Source: JAGVPT01 sp963827085 (GTDB lineage: Bacteria; Bacteroidota; Ignavibacteria; UBA10030; UBA8401). From it: a DNA stretch of 64,000 nucleotides. The stretch spans positions 186,001 through 250,000 of the forward strand of contig CAWGZY010000002.1 of assembly GCA_963827085.1 (NCBI GenBank). The letters run 5' to 3'. Within the stretch, counting starts at the first letter, position 1; each line of letters opens with the position of its first letter. The notes under the pieces are model-generated. The model saw nothing but the letters and a program-made list of their open reading frames with translations. It did not search any database and was not told where the DNA came from. A program made the translations under genes and the position numbers. This document shows, one piece after another, positions 52,408-60,860 of this stretch.

Positions 52408-54135
52408 GTGTTGTCCCGGGAAGAAGAAGTGGAATCAATCGGAACGCCTTCCATCGATTGGCTTGGCGTGCCGCTCAAATCCGGCGAGACAACATTCGGG
52501 GCAATCGTCGTGCAAAGCTACACGGAATCGGTTCGCTATGCCGAACAGGAGCAGGAAATTCTCACTTTCGTCTCGCAGCATATCGCAACGGCCATCCAGC
52601 GAAAGGCCGACGAAGAACGCTTCCGGGCGATGTGGGAGCACTCGGCGGACGGCATGAGGCTGACGGATAAAGAAGGCAGAATCGTCATGGTCAATTCTGC
52701 GTATAGTAATATGGTGAAGCTGCCGCAGGAAAAGCTCCTGGGGGAATTCCTCTCTGTAACACACCAGCACGATGAAGGGGAAACTGCTCTCGAAGAATAC
52801 CGGCGGGAATTTGAATCCGAAACTTTACTGCCGCGCTTCATCGGCGACATTGCGCTGTGGAACGAAGAAGAAATTCCTGTCGAGATTTCAAATTCGTTCA
52901 TCGTCTTCGGTGCAAATAATAAGATGCTCCTGAGCGTTTTCCGGGATATCAGCGAAAGAAAATTGCTGGAGAACCAGCTTCTTCACGCGCAAAAGATGGA
53001 ATCGATCGGCGTCCTTGCCGGCGGCATCGCACACGATTTTAATAATGTTCTTTCAATGATTCTCACGTCCGCTGAAATACTGAAAGAGAAAACCCGCAGC
53101 GACAAAGGGCTGCAGCATTACGCCGATTTGGTCGCAACGGCCGCGGAACGAGGCGCAGCGATTGCGAAACAACTGTTACTCTTCGCCCGTTCAGAAAAAG
53201 GAAAACTTAAACCGATGTCCGTTGCAACGGTGGTGCTCGAAGTGCAAAAATTGCTCGAACACACGCTGCCGAAATCCATTTCGATAAGGTCTGAAATTGA
53301 GACGAGCAACGCGGCGATCATGGGAGACCCGGATCAGCTGCATCAGGCGATTCTCAACCTTGCGCTGAATTCACGCGACGCGATTGAAGAGAAATCGGCC
53401 AACGGCACAATCATTTTCCGCGTCGGCGCGATAACCCATGGAGAGCTGCAGAAAAAATTCCCGCAAATTCAAGAAGGGAAATACGTGGTTCTCAGCGTTT
53501 CGGACAACGGCACAGGGATGAGCGGGGAAACAACATCGCGCATATTTGAGCCGTTTTTTTCAACGAAGAGAAGGGGCAAAGGAACAGGCCTGGGCCTTTC
53601 GATCGTTCATGGAATCGTGCAAAATCATCATGGGCTGATCGACGTTGTGAGCAGCCTTGGAGAAGGAACAACCATCGCATTTTATTTTCCTCTTCTTACC
53701 GCCGAGCTGAAAGATCCCTCGAAAGGCAAAAAACACGAATCCATTCCTGAAAAGAGCCGCGATGGACAACCCTCGACTATCCTCATCGTGGACGATGAGC
53801 AAGGATTGCGGGAAATGCTTGAAGAGATATTGCAAGGCAAAGGTTATAGCGTGATGACAGCGTCGAACGGAATCGATGCTGTAAAAATATATCAATCGCA
53901 CTGCGAGCAGATCGATATAGTGATATCGGACTTAGGGATGCCTCTCATGGGGGGCGAAGAAGTGTTCAAGAAGCTCGCCGAAATAAATCCCGAAGTAAAA
54001 ATGGTCTTTATGACCGGTTATTTAGACGAAAGTTCGAGGAGCGGCATGCTTCGCCATGGCGTCAAAAATATTATCCATAAACCATTCCGGATCGAAGAAA
54101 TTCTCGAATGTGTGTCGCACGTTCTCGAAGAGTGA
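52408..54135 (+). CDS. Hybrid sensor kinase, C-terminal part with receiver domain
   Basis: The remaining 575 residues of the same gene. In frame, the coding sequence resumes at about 52359 with YVLRTGRPLLASPDVFEVLS, the missing GAF middle. Domains: rest of GAF (to about 70), PAS (about 75-190), HisKA with the phospho-histidine in GGIAHDFNNVL (near 218) and HATPase with NSRDAIEE, SDNGTGMSG and GTGLGLSIVHGIV. A C-terminal receiver has ILIVDDEQ, phosphoacceptor Asp in VISDLGMP and lysine in IIHKPF. If the break is real, this piece could only be made by internal initiation. GTG at 52408 is the first candidate. Confidence 0.85.
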   Translation: MLSREEEVESIGTPSIDWLGVPLKSGETTFGAIVVQSYTESVRYAEQEQEILTFVSQHIATAIQRKADEERFRAMWEHSADGMRLTDKEGRIVMVNSAYSNMVKLPQEKLLGEFLSVTHQHDEGETALEEYRREFESETLLPRFIGDIALWNEEEIPVEISNSFIVFGANNKMLLSVFRDISERKLLENQLLHAQKMESIGVLAGGIAHDFNNVLSMILTSAEILKEKTRSDKGLQHYADLVATAAERGAAIAKQLLLFARSEKGKLKPMSVATVVLEVQKLLEHTLPKSISIRSEIETSNAAIMGDPDQLHQAILNLALNSRDAIEEKSANGTIIFRVGAITHGELQKKFPQIQEGKYVVLSVSDNGTGMSGETTSRIFEPFFSTKRRGKGTGLGLSIVHGIVQNHHGLIDVVSSLGEGTTIAFYFPLLTAELKDPSKGKKHESIPEKSRDGQPSTILIVDDEQGLREMLEEILQGKGYSVMTASNGIDAVKIYQSHCEQIDIVISDLGMPLMGGEEVFKKLAEINPEVKMVFMTGYLDESSRSGMLRHGVKNIIHKPFRIEEILECVSHVLEE

Positions 54136-54149
54136 CGAATGCAGAGTCG

Positions 54150-55556
54150 TCATCGCCGTTTGCGTGAAACAAAAATCCGTCCGGCTCCCCATATTCCTAC
54201 CGATATGCACAACCCGGGATACATCGGTTCGATGGAGAAAAGATATTCTCCTCCGGAAAGCTGGCCGCATACCAGCCACACCGTGGAGACACTCCATCCA
54301 AAAAACATCGATGCAAAGCCAAACGAGGCAGGAATCTTCAGCCGCTCAAAATAGCTTGCCATTAATGGAACTAAAAGTCCCGGAATGATTGCAGTTCCGA
54401 TGACGAACCAGAGTTTGACTGCGGACGGAATCCATAATGCAAGCGCGACGGCGAACGCAGCCGTAACAACAAGGCCGATCTTCGTCCAGAGCGTGATTGC
54501 AGCCATCCTGACTTCCTTTTTTTCATTTACCAAAAGCCTTCCGACAATATCGTTGCCGATCGTCGACGCACCGATAAATGTGAGGCTGCTCAGCGTTGAC
54601 ATGATGGTCGCGAGCATGCCGATATAGAATAATCCCTTCGCCGCCGACGGCAAGGTTATTTCGGCCAGCATCGGGTACGAGAACATCGGCTGCTGAAGAT
54701 GGGGCATCGCTGCCCGTGCATACAACCCGGCCGTGCTCGTAAAAAAGTCGAATACAAACCAACAGAGCGTTGAGAGAATGATCCCCTTCTGAGCGGTCGC
54801 CCCGTCCTTCGCTGCATAGCACCGCTGATGGAATGCCGGGTCCACCAGCGTCCAGAGAGCGATGAAGAACCAGACGATGATGAATTGAAGCGAATTCCCT
54901 CCGTGCCATGTCAGATGCAACGGCGGCAAGTTGCGCTGAAGAAACTCAAACCCGCCGAATTTTGCATACGCAAACGGAAGGATGATAGCAAAGCCCGCAA
55001 ACATCAAAATGAATTCAGCAATGTTCGTGTTCACGTCCGACCTGAATCCCCCGGCGTATAAATAACACACCGTCAGAAAAGTGCTGATAAGAACACTGGC
55101 GGCAAGGCTGATCCCAAAAATCAATTGCACAAGAATTCCAAGCATAAGCACGTACGGAGCCGGCGATATGAGAACGAACGTGAGGAGCGCGCCGAGAAGC
55201 GATGTCTTCGTGTCATACGCATCAAATAGTTTGTCGGGTATTGTGACAAGGTTGGTTGCCCGCGCTTTTTTTGCCAGAACAAATGCGAAGACAAGAGCGA
55301 AAAAATAATACGGTACTCCGAAAACCACCCAGTTTGAAATTCCGTATTGATACGAATATTCTCCGACTCCCAAAATTCCTCCGTACCACGTGGAAACGAG
55401 TGTTGCAACGAATACCGGCAGGGTAAGCGACCGGCTGGCAAGCAAATATTCGTCCGCCTCCGTTTTTTCTTTGCGGGCGGAACGAAAGCCGATATACACA
55501 ACCGCAGAGAAGTAGAGAACAATAAGCAGGATATCGACGAACGAAAAAGTTACCAT
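54150..55556 (-). CDS. Sodium:solute symporter family protein, candidate thiamine-module transporter
   Basis: A 468-residue SSS-family protein with about 13 membrane helices. Family marks include GFRSARKEKTEADEYLLASR after helix 1, VSTWYGGILGVGEYSYQYG and TLSSLTFIGASTIGNDI. The ATG at 55554-55556 gives the standard N-terminus; the frame upstream of it is repeat sequence. It lies downstream of a TPP-riboswitch-controlled TonB receptor and thiamine pyrophosphokinase, 110 bp after the latter. A role in inner-membrane uptake of thiamine or a precursor is inferred from context only. It ends 14 bp from the convergent kinase. Confidence 0.88.
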   Translation of the reverse strand: MVTFSFVDILLIVLYFSAVVYIGFRSARKEKTEADEYLLASRSLTLPVFVATLVSTWYGGILGVGEYSYQYGISNWVVFGVPYYFFALVFAFVLAKKARATNLVTIPDKLFDAYDTKTSLLGALLTFVLISPAPYVLMLGILVQLIFGISLAASVLISTFLTVCYLYAGGFRSDVNTNIAEFILMFAGFAIILPFAYAKFGGFEFLQRNLPPLHLTWHGGNSLQFIIVWFFIALWTLVDPAFHQRCYAAKDGATAQKGIILSTLCWFVFDFFTSTAGLYARAAMPHLQQPMFSYPMLAEITLPSAAKGLFYIGMLATIMSTLSSLTFIGASTIGNDIVGRLLVNEKKEVRMAAITLWTKIGLVVTAAFAVALALWIPSAVKLWFVIGTAIIPGLLVPLMASYFERLKIPASFGFASMFFGWSVSTVWLVCGQLSGGEYLFSIEPMYPGLCISVGIWGAGRIFVSRKRR

Positions 55557-55557
55557 G

Positions 55558-55664
55558 GACAATGAGCAATCAACAATGAACAATTATCAAATTTTCGAGG
55601 ACGATTGACACGCAGATAATAATTAATAAGGCAATCGTAAATTGCAAATCGAAAATTGAAAATG
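55558..55664. repeat. Low-complexity intergenic repeats between thiN and the symporter gene
   Basis: CAATGAGCAATCAACAATGA with ACAATT (55560-55585) and AATCGTAAATTGCAAATCGA with AAATTGAAAAT (55632-55664) are reiterated AACAATGA- and AAATTGCAAATCG-type words. They occupy the whole gap and extend into the upstream open frame of the symporter. Confidence 0.55.
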
Positions 55665-55666
55665 AT

Positions 55667-56323
55667 TTATTTCGGCTTTACAGTAAATAACAAAAGACTC
55701 CCCTTTCTCACGGAAATCTTGACGGGAGCCGAAACTACTCTGTTGCTTGTTCCTTCCCGGACGCCCAGCTCGAGCGATTCATTATGCAGGGGAAATTCGA
55801 GCCCGGCCGTCGTAATTCCATCGCAACGGCCGATGGGAAGCAACGATACAACCGACCCGATGCCGGATTCGAAAGCAATCCTCCGATCAATGATCTGGAT
55901 ATCGCACGACGAATCCGAGAACACCAGGCGAATTCGCTTATGGTATTTTTTTAGAATGCTGAGGTTCGAGAGCGAATGGTCCGGCCTTCCCCCCATCGTA
56001 CCAATGACAACCGCACTCCGATACCGGTATTTCACGAGATAGTCGAGCGCCTTTTCTAAATCCGTGCTGAACTGGCTTTCAACTTTGATTGTCTGGACGC
56101 TGGAATAGAACTTTCTCGTCGCAGGTGCAATAGAATCCAAATCACCGATGATGACATCCGGCCGGATGCCGAGTTTCCGAGCTTTGTTCGCTCCTCCATC
56201 GGCGCAAACAATGAACGGCTTCTTTCTCAGCATCGATGCTATTGCTTCCTTCGGAAGGACATCACCGTTGCAAATCACTAATGCCTTATACCTTCTTTTT
56301 CTTGACGCTGGAAATGTCTTCAT
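55667..56323 (-). CDS. thiN: Thiamine pyrophosphokinase
   Basis: A 218-residue enzyme that makes thiamine diphosphate from thiamine and ATP in the cytoplasm. Signature segments are ADGGANKARKLGIRPDVIIGDLDSI, split here as ADGGANK (near residue 41) and GDLDSI (near 59), then TDLEKAL (near 86), GTMGGRPDHSLSN (near 107) and the C-terminal GTSNRV with LLLFTVK. It follows the TonB receptor by nine bases, so it belongs to the riboswitch operon. This combination equals the omr1-tnr3 arrangement proposed for Bacteroidota thiamine salvage. Confidence 0.93.
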   Translation of the reverse strand: MKTFPASRKRRYKALVICNGDVLPKEAIASMLRKKPFIVCADGGANKARKLGIRPDVIIGDLDSIAPATRKFYSSVQTIKVESQFSTDLEKALDYLVKYRYRSAVVIGTMGGRPDHSLSNLSILKKYHKRIRLVFSDSSCDIQIIDRRIAFESGIGSVVSLLPIGRCDGITTAGLEFPLHNESLELGVREGTSNRVVSAPVKISVRKGSLLLFTVKPK

Positions 56324-56332
56324 GAATACAGG

Positions 56333-58597
56333 CTATAATTGCACGGTAATGCCGACAACAAAATTTCTTTCGGCTGCCGGAAAAAATAAATTCCCGTCTC
56401 CCGTCTGCGTATACAATGTGTTCAAGAGATTGCGAATCTCCCCTCGAACAGTCGCGTTGGCGCTTGCAATGGGGGGAAGTTTGTATATTGCTTCGACATT
56501 GAATACCGTATACGCATCGTTTTTATCCGCCTCGATTTTGAAATCATCCGTGTAGAACGAACCTACATATTTTGCTGAAACTGAAACCGTCAGCTTATCC
56601 GTTTGGTAATTTACAAAGAGATTTCCCATTAGGCTTGGAAATCCTCCGATCGGATTGCCGTTCAGGTTTGTAGCAAAGACGGCTCCGGTTGAATCGACGT
56701 TCAGGACTGTTTCTTTGATGATTTTATTGGATGAAATTGACGCATTGCCGTTCACTGAAAATGAATACGGCAACCGCGCCGAACCGTCCACCTCGAAACC
56801 GATATGGCGCGTGCGGTCGGCGTTGCCGACAATCGGAATGCCGAACCGGTTTAGCTTTCCGTTCGGGATCAATTCATTCGTGAACTCCATCCAATACACA
56901 TTGACAGTACCGGTGAGCCCATCCGATTTGTACCCTGCGCCAAGCTCGAAATCGAGAAGCTGTTCCGGTTTCACCAGAGGTTTAGTATAATCGTACACAG
57001 TATCGTTGTTGACAATTTTTGTCTCGAACTGCGGAACAATCGTCGGGTCATAAGCGGCGTTCTCAGCATCGTACAAATTGCTCAACGGCGGCTCATGGGA
57101 AGTGTACGCGACGGAAACATACGTGTTCCACTCATCGGTAATATTATAATTGACGCCAAATCGAGGATTCAGAAAATAGTATGGGTAACTAAATGAATTA
57201 TCCAGAAACTTCTCATCCGCAATCCTATACTGGTCGTAGGCAAACTGCACGTTTGCCATCAATGAAATATTTTCTTGAAGACGGTACACTTCAGCCGTGT
57301 ACAGAGAGGCCATGGTTTTTTCACCATTATATTGATAGAACCGGTAGCTGATGTCGTAGTTTGCCGGCAGGCTGTCGGCGCTCAGAATTTGTCCCCAATG
57401 TGTTCCTTTATGGTAGCGGAGTTCCGCACCGATGGTCAGCTCGCCGTTGCCGTGCGTCCATTCGTAACGGGGAAGCCAGCCCCATTGTGCAAGATCAATG
57501 CCGGCGCGGATAAGCGCGGTCGAGATATCCTGCGTCGGATGGAATCCGTGTGCCTGGTCGATACGGAATGTCGTTGTATCGCCGTACTCGTTGAAATCGA
57601 ACCAGCCGTGTCCTTCGTAATAGAAGAAGGTGTTGCTCAATTTTTGCGTTTCAGAGATTTTCCATTCATTAAGAATCTCATAATGCGGCTGCGTAAACTG
57701 TTCGTTTTCTTCGGGCTGACGGACCAATCCTTCGTCGTTGATATTCATCCTTCGCAGTGCGTAATCGTCGTTGTATGATTTCGGCAGGCCGTTGTAGACT
57801 AATTGATCCTGCAAAGGCCCTCCGAAAAAATGAATACGCGTCGTTGTATTTGTTCCCAGCAGCATCGCCCCGAAAAAGTACGAATCCAATGTAGCACCCG
57901 AGTGAATCCTGTACCCGTCGGAATTGATTTCCCCGAGTTTGCCGTAGAACATGTATTTGTTGTCGACCAAACCCGAGTTGAATGCCGCAGAAAGTTTTTT
58001 CATGGTCATCGGCAGCGATTCGCTGCTGTCGCTGTACTGCTGAAAGCCGAACATACTTTCAAACTTCACATACGGCTTCGGCTCAAACGGATTTGTGACG
58101 ACGTTAATCGAGCCGCCGATCGCGGCAGGGCCGTAGAACGAGCTTCCTGCGCCGCGCTGCACTTGAACGTTCGATGCGCTTGCAAGAATGTCTGAAAAGT
58201 CGAGCCAGTACACACCTTGATCTTCGGGATCGTTTTGAGGAATGCCGTTCACCATAATGGACAGCCGCGACTGATCGAACCCGCGCAGGGTGACATAATT
58301 GTAACCGATGCCGTTTCCGCCGTCTGAAAAAGAAATCATTGAAGGAAGCTGTGCAAGCAGCACCGGAACATCCTGCATCGAGTACCGCTGATCGATGAGG
58401 CCTTTGCTGAGATTGGTGAATGTCACCGGTGTTTCCCGCTCCTTTGCCTCGTTCGCCGTAATAAGCACCGGAGCAAGCGTGTACTTCACAGTATCCTTTT
58501 CATCTTGAGAAAAAAGCAGCGGAGACAGCATAAAAAGGAGGACGGTGATGATGAAATTCCTTCTCATCGCAAACTTCTCAATTTTTCCATCCATCAT
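56333..58597 (-). CDS. TonB-dependent receptor under TPP riboswitch control (thiamine-related, Omr1-like)
   Basis: A 754-residue outer membrane receptor. A signal peptide (about residues 11-30, ending LLFSQ) is followed by a plug (about 45-165: VLITANEAKERETPVTFTNL, YNYVTLRGFDQSRLSIMVNG, QRGAGSSFYGPAAIGGSINV). A long barrel ends in NFVVGITVQL. The start ATG at 58595-58597 (or the next codon) is preceded by GGGAG. The 5' leader carries a TPP riboswitch with a terminator, and thiN is nine bases downstream. Uptake of thiamine or a thiamine precursor is therefore likely. Confidence 0.93.
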   Translation of the reverse strand: MMDGKIEKFAMRRNFIITVLLFMLSPLLFSQDEKDTVKYTLAPVLITANEAKERETPVTFTNLSKGLIDQRYSMQDVPVLLAQLPSMISFSDGGNGIGYNYVTLRGFDQSRLSIMVNGIPQNDPEDQGVYWLDFSDILASASNVQVQRGAGSSFYGPAAIGGSINVVTNPFEPKPYVKFESMFGFQQYSDSSESLPMTMKKLSAAFNSGLVDNKYMFYGKLGEINSDGYRIHSGATLDSYFFGAMLLGTNTTTRIHFFGGPLQDQLVYNGLPKSYNDDYALRRMNINDEGLVRQPEENEQFTQPHYEILNEWKISETQKLSNTFFYYEGHGWFDFNEYGDTTTFRIDQAHGFHPTQDISTALIRAGIDLAQWGWLPRYEWTHGNGELTIGAELRYHKGTHWGQILSADSLPANYDISYRFYQYNGEKTMASLYTAEVYRLQENISLMANVQFAYDQYRIADEKFLDNSFSYPYYFLNPRFGVNYNITDEWNTYVSVAYTSHEPPLSNLYDAENAAYDPTIVPQFETKIVNNDTVYDYTKPLVKPEQLLDFELGAGYKSDGLTGTVNVYWMEFTNELIPNGKLNRFGIPIVGNADRTRHIGFEVDGSARLPYSFSVNGNASISSNKIIKETVLNVDSTGAVFATNLNGNPIGGFPSLMGNLFVNYQTDKLTVSVSAKYVGSFYTDDFKIEADKNDAYTVFNVEAIYKLPPIASANATVRGEIRNLLNTLYTQTGDGNLFFPAAERNFVVGITVQL

Positions 58598-58623
58598 GAA
58601 AGAACTCCCGTTCGAAACTTTAG

Positions 58624-58668
58624 AAACAAAAAAGCCGTTGCTGAAATGGAATGCATCAGCAACGGCTT
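58624..58668 (-). terminator. Intrinsic terminator, expression platform of the TPP riboswitch
   Basis: On the minus strand AAGCCGTTGCTGA (58656-58668) and its exact complement (58632-58644) form a 13-bp stem with an 11-base loop, followed by TTTTTTG. It lies between the aptamer and the receptor start. TPP binding should favour termination before the coding region. Confidence 0.88.
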
Positions 58669-58685
58669 CATAAAAAAACTATGTC

Positions 58686-58800
58686 ATCGTGTTTCCTACG
58701 CTGGCATTATCCAGATCAGGTAAATCCATCCCGCGAGAACAGCGGGATCGTTGTAGGGTATATTCTCAGATTCGCCCAAGGCGAAACACCCCTAACGATT
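58686..58800 (-). promoter_or_regulatory. TPP riboswitch (THI element)
   Basis: The minus strand shows the conserved aptamer parts in order: P1 arm ATCGT, AGGGGTG, a TTCGCC/GGCGAA stem, CTGAGA (58764-58769) and ACCC (58756-58759). An optional ATCCCGC/GCGGGAT stem follows, then the 3' block ACCTGATCTGGATAATGCC with AGCGTAGG (58695-58721). ACGAT closes P1. It controls the TonB receptor and thiN. Sensing of thiamine diphosphate follows from the aptamer class. Confidence 0.97.
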
Positions 58801-58828
58801 TTCACTTCAAAGAACAGATTCTGGTTTT

Positions 58829-58857
58829 AATATACATTGCCGAGGAAGAAAAGTCAA
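58829..58857 (-). promoter_or_regulatory. Promoter of the thiamine operon
   Basis: On the minus strand TTGACT (58852-58857), a 17-base spacer and TATATT (58829-58834) lie just before the riboswitch. The transcript would begin near 58822, leaving about 20 bases before the aptamer. It lies about 50 bp from the start of the divergent Nudix gene. Confidence 0.75.
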
Positions 58858-58905
58858 ATATCTTCATGGCGTTGTCTTTCAACCATCATCTTTTTATATT
58901 CTTCC

Positions 58906-59301
58906 ATGATAAAAGTCGCAGTCGGAATCATTACGCTCGGTTCACAGATTCTCGTTTGCCAGCGAAAGAAAAGCTCCCGGTATCCATTGAAATGGGAATT
59001 TCCCGGGGGGAAATTTGAGAACGGCGAATCGGCTGAACAATGCCTCCGCAGAGAACTCCGCGAGGAACTCTCCATCGAAGCAGGGGTTGGAAAAGAATTT
59101 TTTCACCAGGAATGGCTTTACCCCGATTCCGGTTCGTTTGAAGTATTCTATCACGTTGTTCCGTCGTTTTCAGGAACTCTCCGCAATAACGTATTTGCGC
59201 AAATCCGCTGGGTTCATAGCGACGAATTAACAGGCGTCGATATGCTGGACGGGAACAAAGATGTTGTGGAGAAATTAAAAAATGGAATCACATTTCGTTG
59301 A
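58906..59301 (+). CDS. Nudix hydrolase, MutT-like (8-oxo-dGTP diphosphatase)
   Basis: A 131-residue protein. The Nudix box is complete: GGKFENGESAEQCLRRELRE followed by ELSIE, with the preceding WEFPGGK typical of MutT. The C-terminal part (QIRWVHSDELTGVDMLDGNK) also fits MutT. MutT removes 8-oxo-dGTP from the nucleotide pool. The ATG at 58906 gives the normal family start. It lies 24 bp before mutY, which strongly supports a role in oxidised guanine control. Confidence 0.88.
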   Translation: MIKVAVGIITLGSQILVCQRKKSSRYPLKWEFPGGKFENGESAEQCLRRELREELSIEAGVGKEFFHQEWLYPDSGSFEVFYHVVPSFSGTLRNNVFAQIRWVHSDELTGVDMLDGNKDVVEKLKNGITFR

Positions 59302-59325
59302 CCCATTGTAAATTTTAAACTCCCT

Positions 59326-60225
59326 TTGAATTCTCATTTATTTCATTCGAACATTTTACATTGGTACAAAAAAAATGGCCGCGATCTCCCTTGGCGGACA
59401 ACAAAGAATCCGTATCGGATCCTTCTTTCGGAAATTATGGCCCAACAGACGCAGGTGAACCGAGTCGCTCAGTTTTACTTAACGTGGCTGAAAGAATTTC
59501 CGACCCTTTCACTATTGGCAAGGGCGACAAAAGCAGATGTTTTGCGCCGGTGGTCGGGTCTCGGCTACAACAGCCGCGCCCTTCGATTGCATGAACTTGC
59601 AAAACGGCTGTCGGAAAATTCCGGCGGCAGGCTTCCGCGCACAATTGAAGAACTACGGGCTCTGCCAGGTGTCGGGAAATATACCGCACACGCCATCGCA
59701 TGCTTTGCATTCGGCGCCTCTGTTCCGGTCGTTGACGTGAATGTTCGCCGCATCTTCAGCAGAGTCTTCTGGAACGCACGTTCAGCAGCCGACGTGAAGC
59801 CGGAAAAAGAAATCTGGACGCTTGCTGAAAAATTTTTACCCCGGAAAAACGCAGCGGAATGGAACCAGGCTCTGATGGATATGGGGGCGCTCGTGTGTAC
59901 GGCCAGAAATCCGCGCTGCGGATTGTGTCCGGTCAACTCGTTGTGCTCGTCAGCCTTTTCAAATGCCTTCACCATAAAATATTCGTTGAAAAAGAAAGCC
60001 GAGCCGGCATTCAAAGGAATTCCACGACGGATATACCGGGGGAGAATATTGAAAGCCCTTCATGATAAACCGTTGACGTCGCGGCAGCTCGGCGAACGGA
60101 TTGTCGACCGCTTTCATCCGCGCGACCTACATTGGATTATGCGAGTACTGGAAACAATGGAAAAGGAGGCATTGATTGCAATCCGGGGAAACGGAGAAAA
60201 AAAGCTTATATGCATCGCGCAGTAA
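59326..60225 (+). CDS. mutY: A/G-specific adenine DNA glycosylase
   Basis: A 299-residue HhH-GPD enzyme that removes adenine opposite 8-oxoguanine. The catalytic Glu lies in SEIMAQQTQVNRV (near 36), the HhH in LPGVGKYTAHAIACFAFG and the catalytic Asp in VVDVNVRRIF. The iron-sulfur cysteines are in CTARNPRCGLCPVNSLC. The usual C-terminal Nudix-like MutY domain is missing and replaced by about 80 residues of winged-helix character, a short form. The start is TTG at 59326 without a clear ribosome site. It is flanked by mutT-like and ogg genes. Confidence 0.92.
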   Translation: MNSHLFHSNILHWYKKNGRDLPWRTTKNPYRILLSEIMAQQTQVNRVAQFYLTWLKEFPTLSLLARATKADVLRRWSGLGYNSRALRLHELAKRLSENSGGRLPRTIEELRALPGVGKYTAHAIACFAFGASVPVVDVNVRRIFSRVFWNARSAADVKPEKEIWTLAEKFLPRKNAAEWNQALMDMGALVCTARNPRCGLCPVNSLCSSAFSNAFTIKYSLKKKAEPAFKGIPRRIYRGRILKALHDKPLTSRQLGERIVDRFHPRDLHWIMRVLETMEKEALIAIRGNGEKKLICIAQ

Positions 60226-60857
60226 ATCCTCGTTACAAAAATATTGATATTCTGCTGGAAGACCACAAAAAGAAGCGAGGGGCAATTCAGCAGCGATTGA
60301 ATGATTTTCGTACCGTCGCTCGCAAAGACTACTTCTACGAGCTTGTGTATTGTTTTATGACGCCGCAATCGAGTGCAATTAATTCGGCGAAGGCTCAAAA
60401 TACACTGATGGCCAACAATTTTCAAAATGCCGGAATCGACCCGGAACCCCTGCTCCATCAGAAAGAATACTACATCCGCTTTCATAAAACAAAAGCAAAA
60501 TTGCTGATTGCCATGAAGCAGCGCTACAATGAGATTCTCCAAAAAATTTCGAACGGAAACTCTGCGTTTGAAAAAAGAGAGTGGCTCGCGGAGAACGTCA
60601 GTGGGATAGGCTATAAAGAGGCAACTCATTTTTTACGCAATATAGGGTTGAACGACGGTTTAGCAATCCTCGATCGGCACATTCTTAAGAATTTGAAGAA
60701 GCACGGAGCCATCCGGTCGATCCCAAAAACTTTAACCAAGAAAAAATATCTAGCCTTCGAACGGCGATTTCAACAATTCGCAGAGGACATCGGCATACCG
60801 ATCGACGAGCTTGACCTGCTTTTCTGGAGCAACGAGACAGGCGAAATTCTAAAATGA
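60210..60857 (+). CDS. ogg: 8-oxoguanine DNA glycosylase/AP lyase, archaeal Ogg2 type
   Basis: A 215-residue HhH-GPD protein of the MjaOgg (Ogg2) class, which excises 8-oxoguanine from DNA and cleaves the strand. The catalytic lysine is in GIGYKEATHFLRNIG and the aspartate in LAILDRHILKNL. The N-terminal MHRAVNPRYKNIDILLE overlaps the mutY 3' end by 16 bases, so translation is coupled. The last residues (LDLLFWSNETGEILK) resemble the family C-terminus that senses the base. With mutT-like and mutY it forms a full GO set. Confidence 0.93.
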   Translation: MHRAVNPRYKNIDILLEDHKKKRGAIQQRLNDFRTVARKDYFYELVYCFMTPQSSAINSAKAQNTLMANNFQNAGIDPEPLLHQKEYYIRFHKTKAKLLIAMKQRYNEILQKISNGNSAFEKREWLAENVSGIGYKEATHFLRNIGLNDGLAILDRHILKNLKKHGAIRSIPKTLTKKKYLAFERRFQQFAEDIGIPIDELDLLFWSNETGEILK

Positions 60858-60860
60858 GAC

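Noticed and set aside
51447..52478. Long minus-strand frame (343 codons) opposite the sensor kinase
   Set aside because: The plus strand encodes clear PAS and GAF sequence on both sides of the break. The antisense frame has no recognisable motif and is a codon-bias shadow.
56333..58597. Receptor for siderophores or vitamin B12
   Set aside because: The leader carries a TPP, not a cobalamin, aptamer and the next gene is thiamine pyrophosphokinase.
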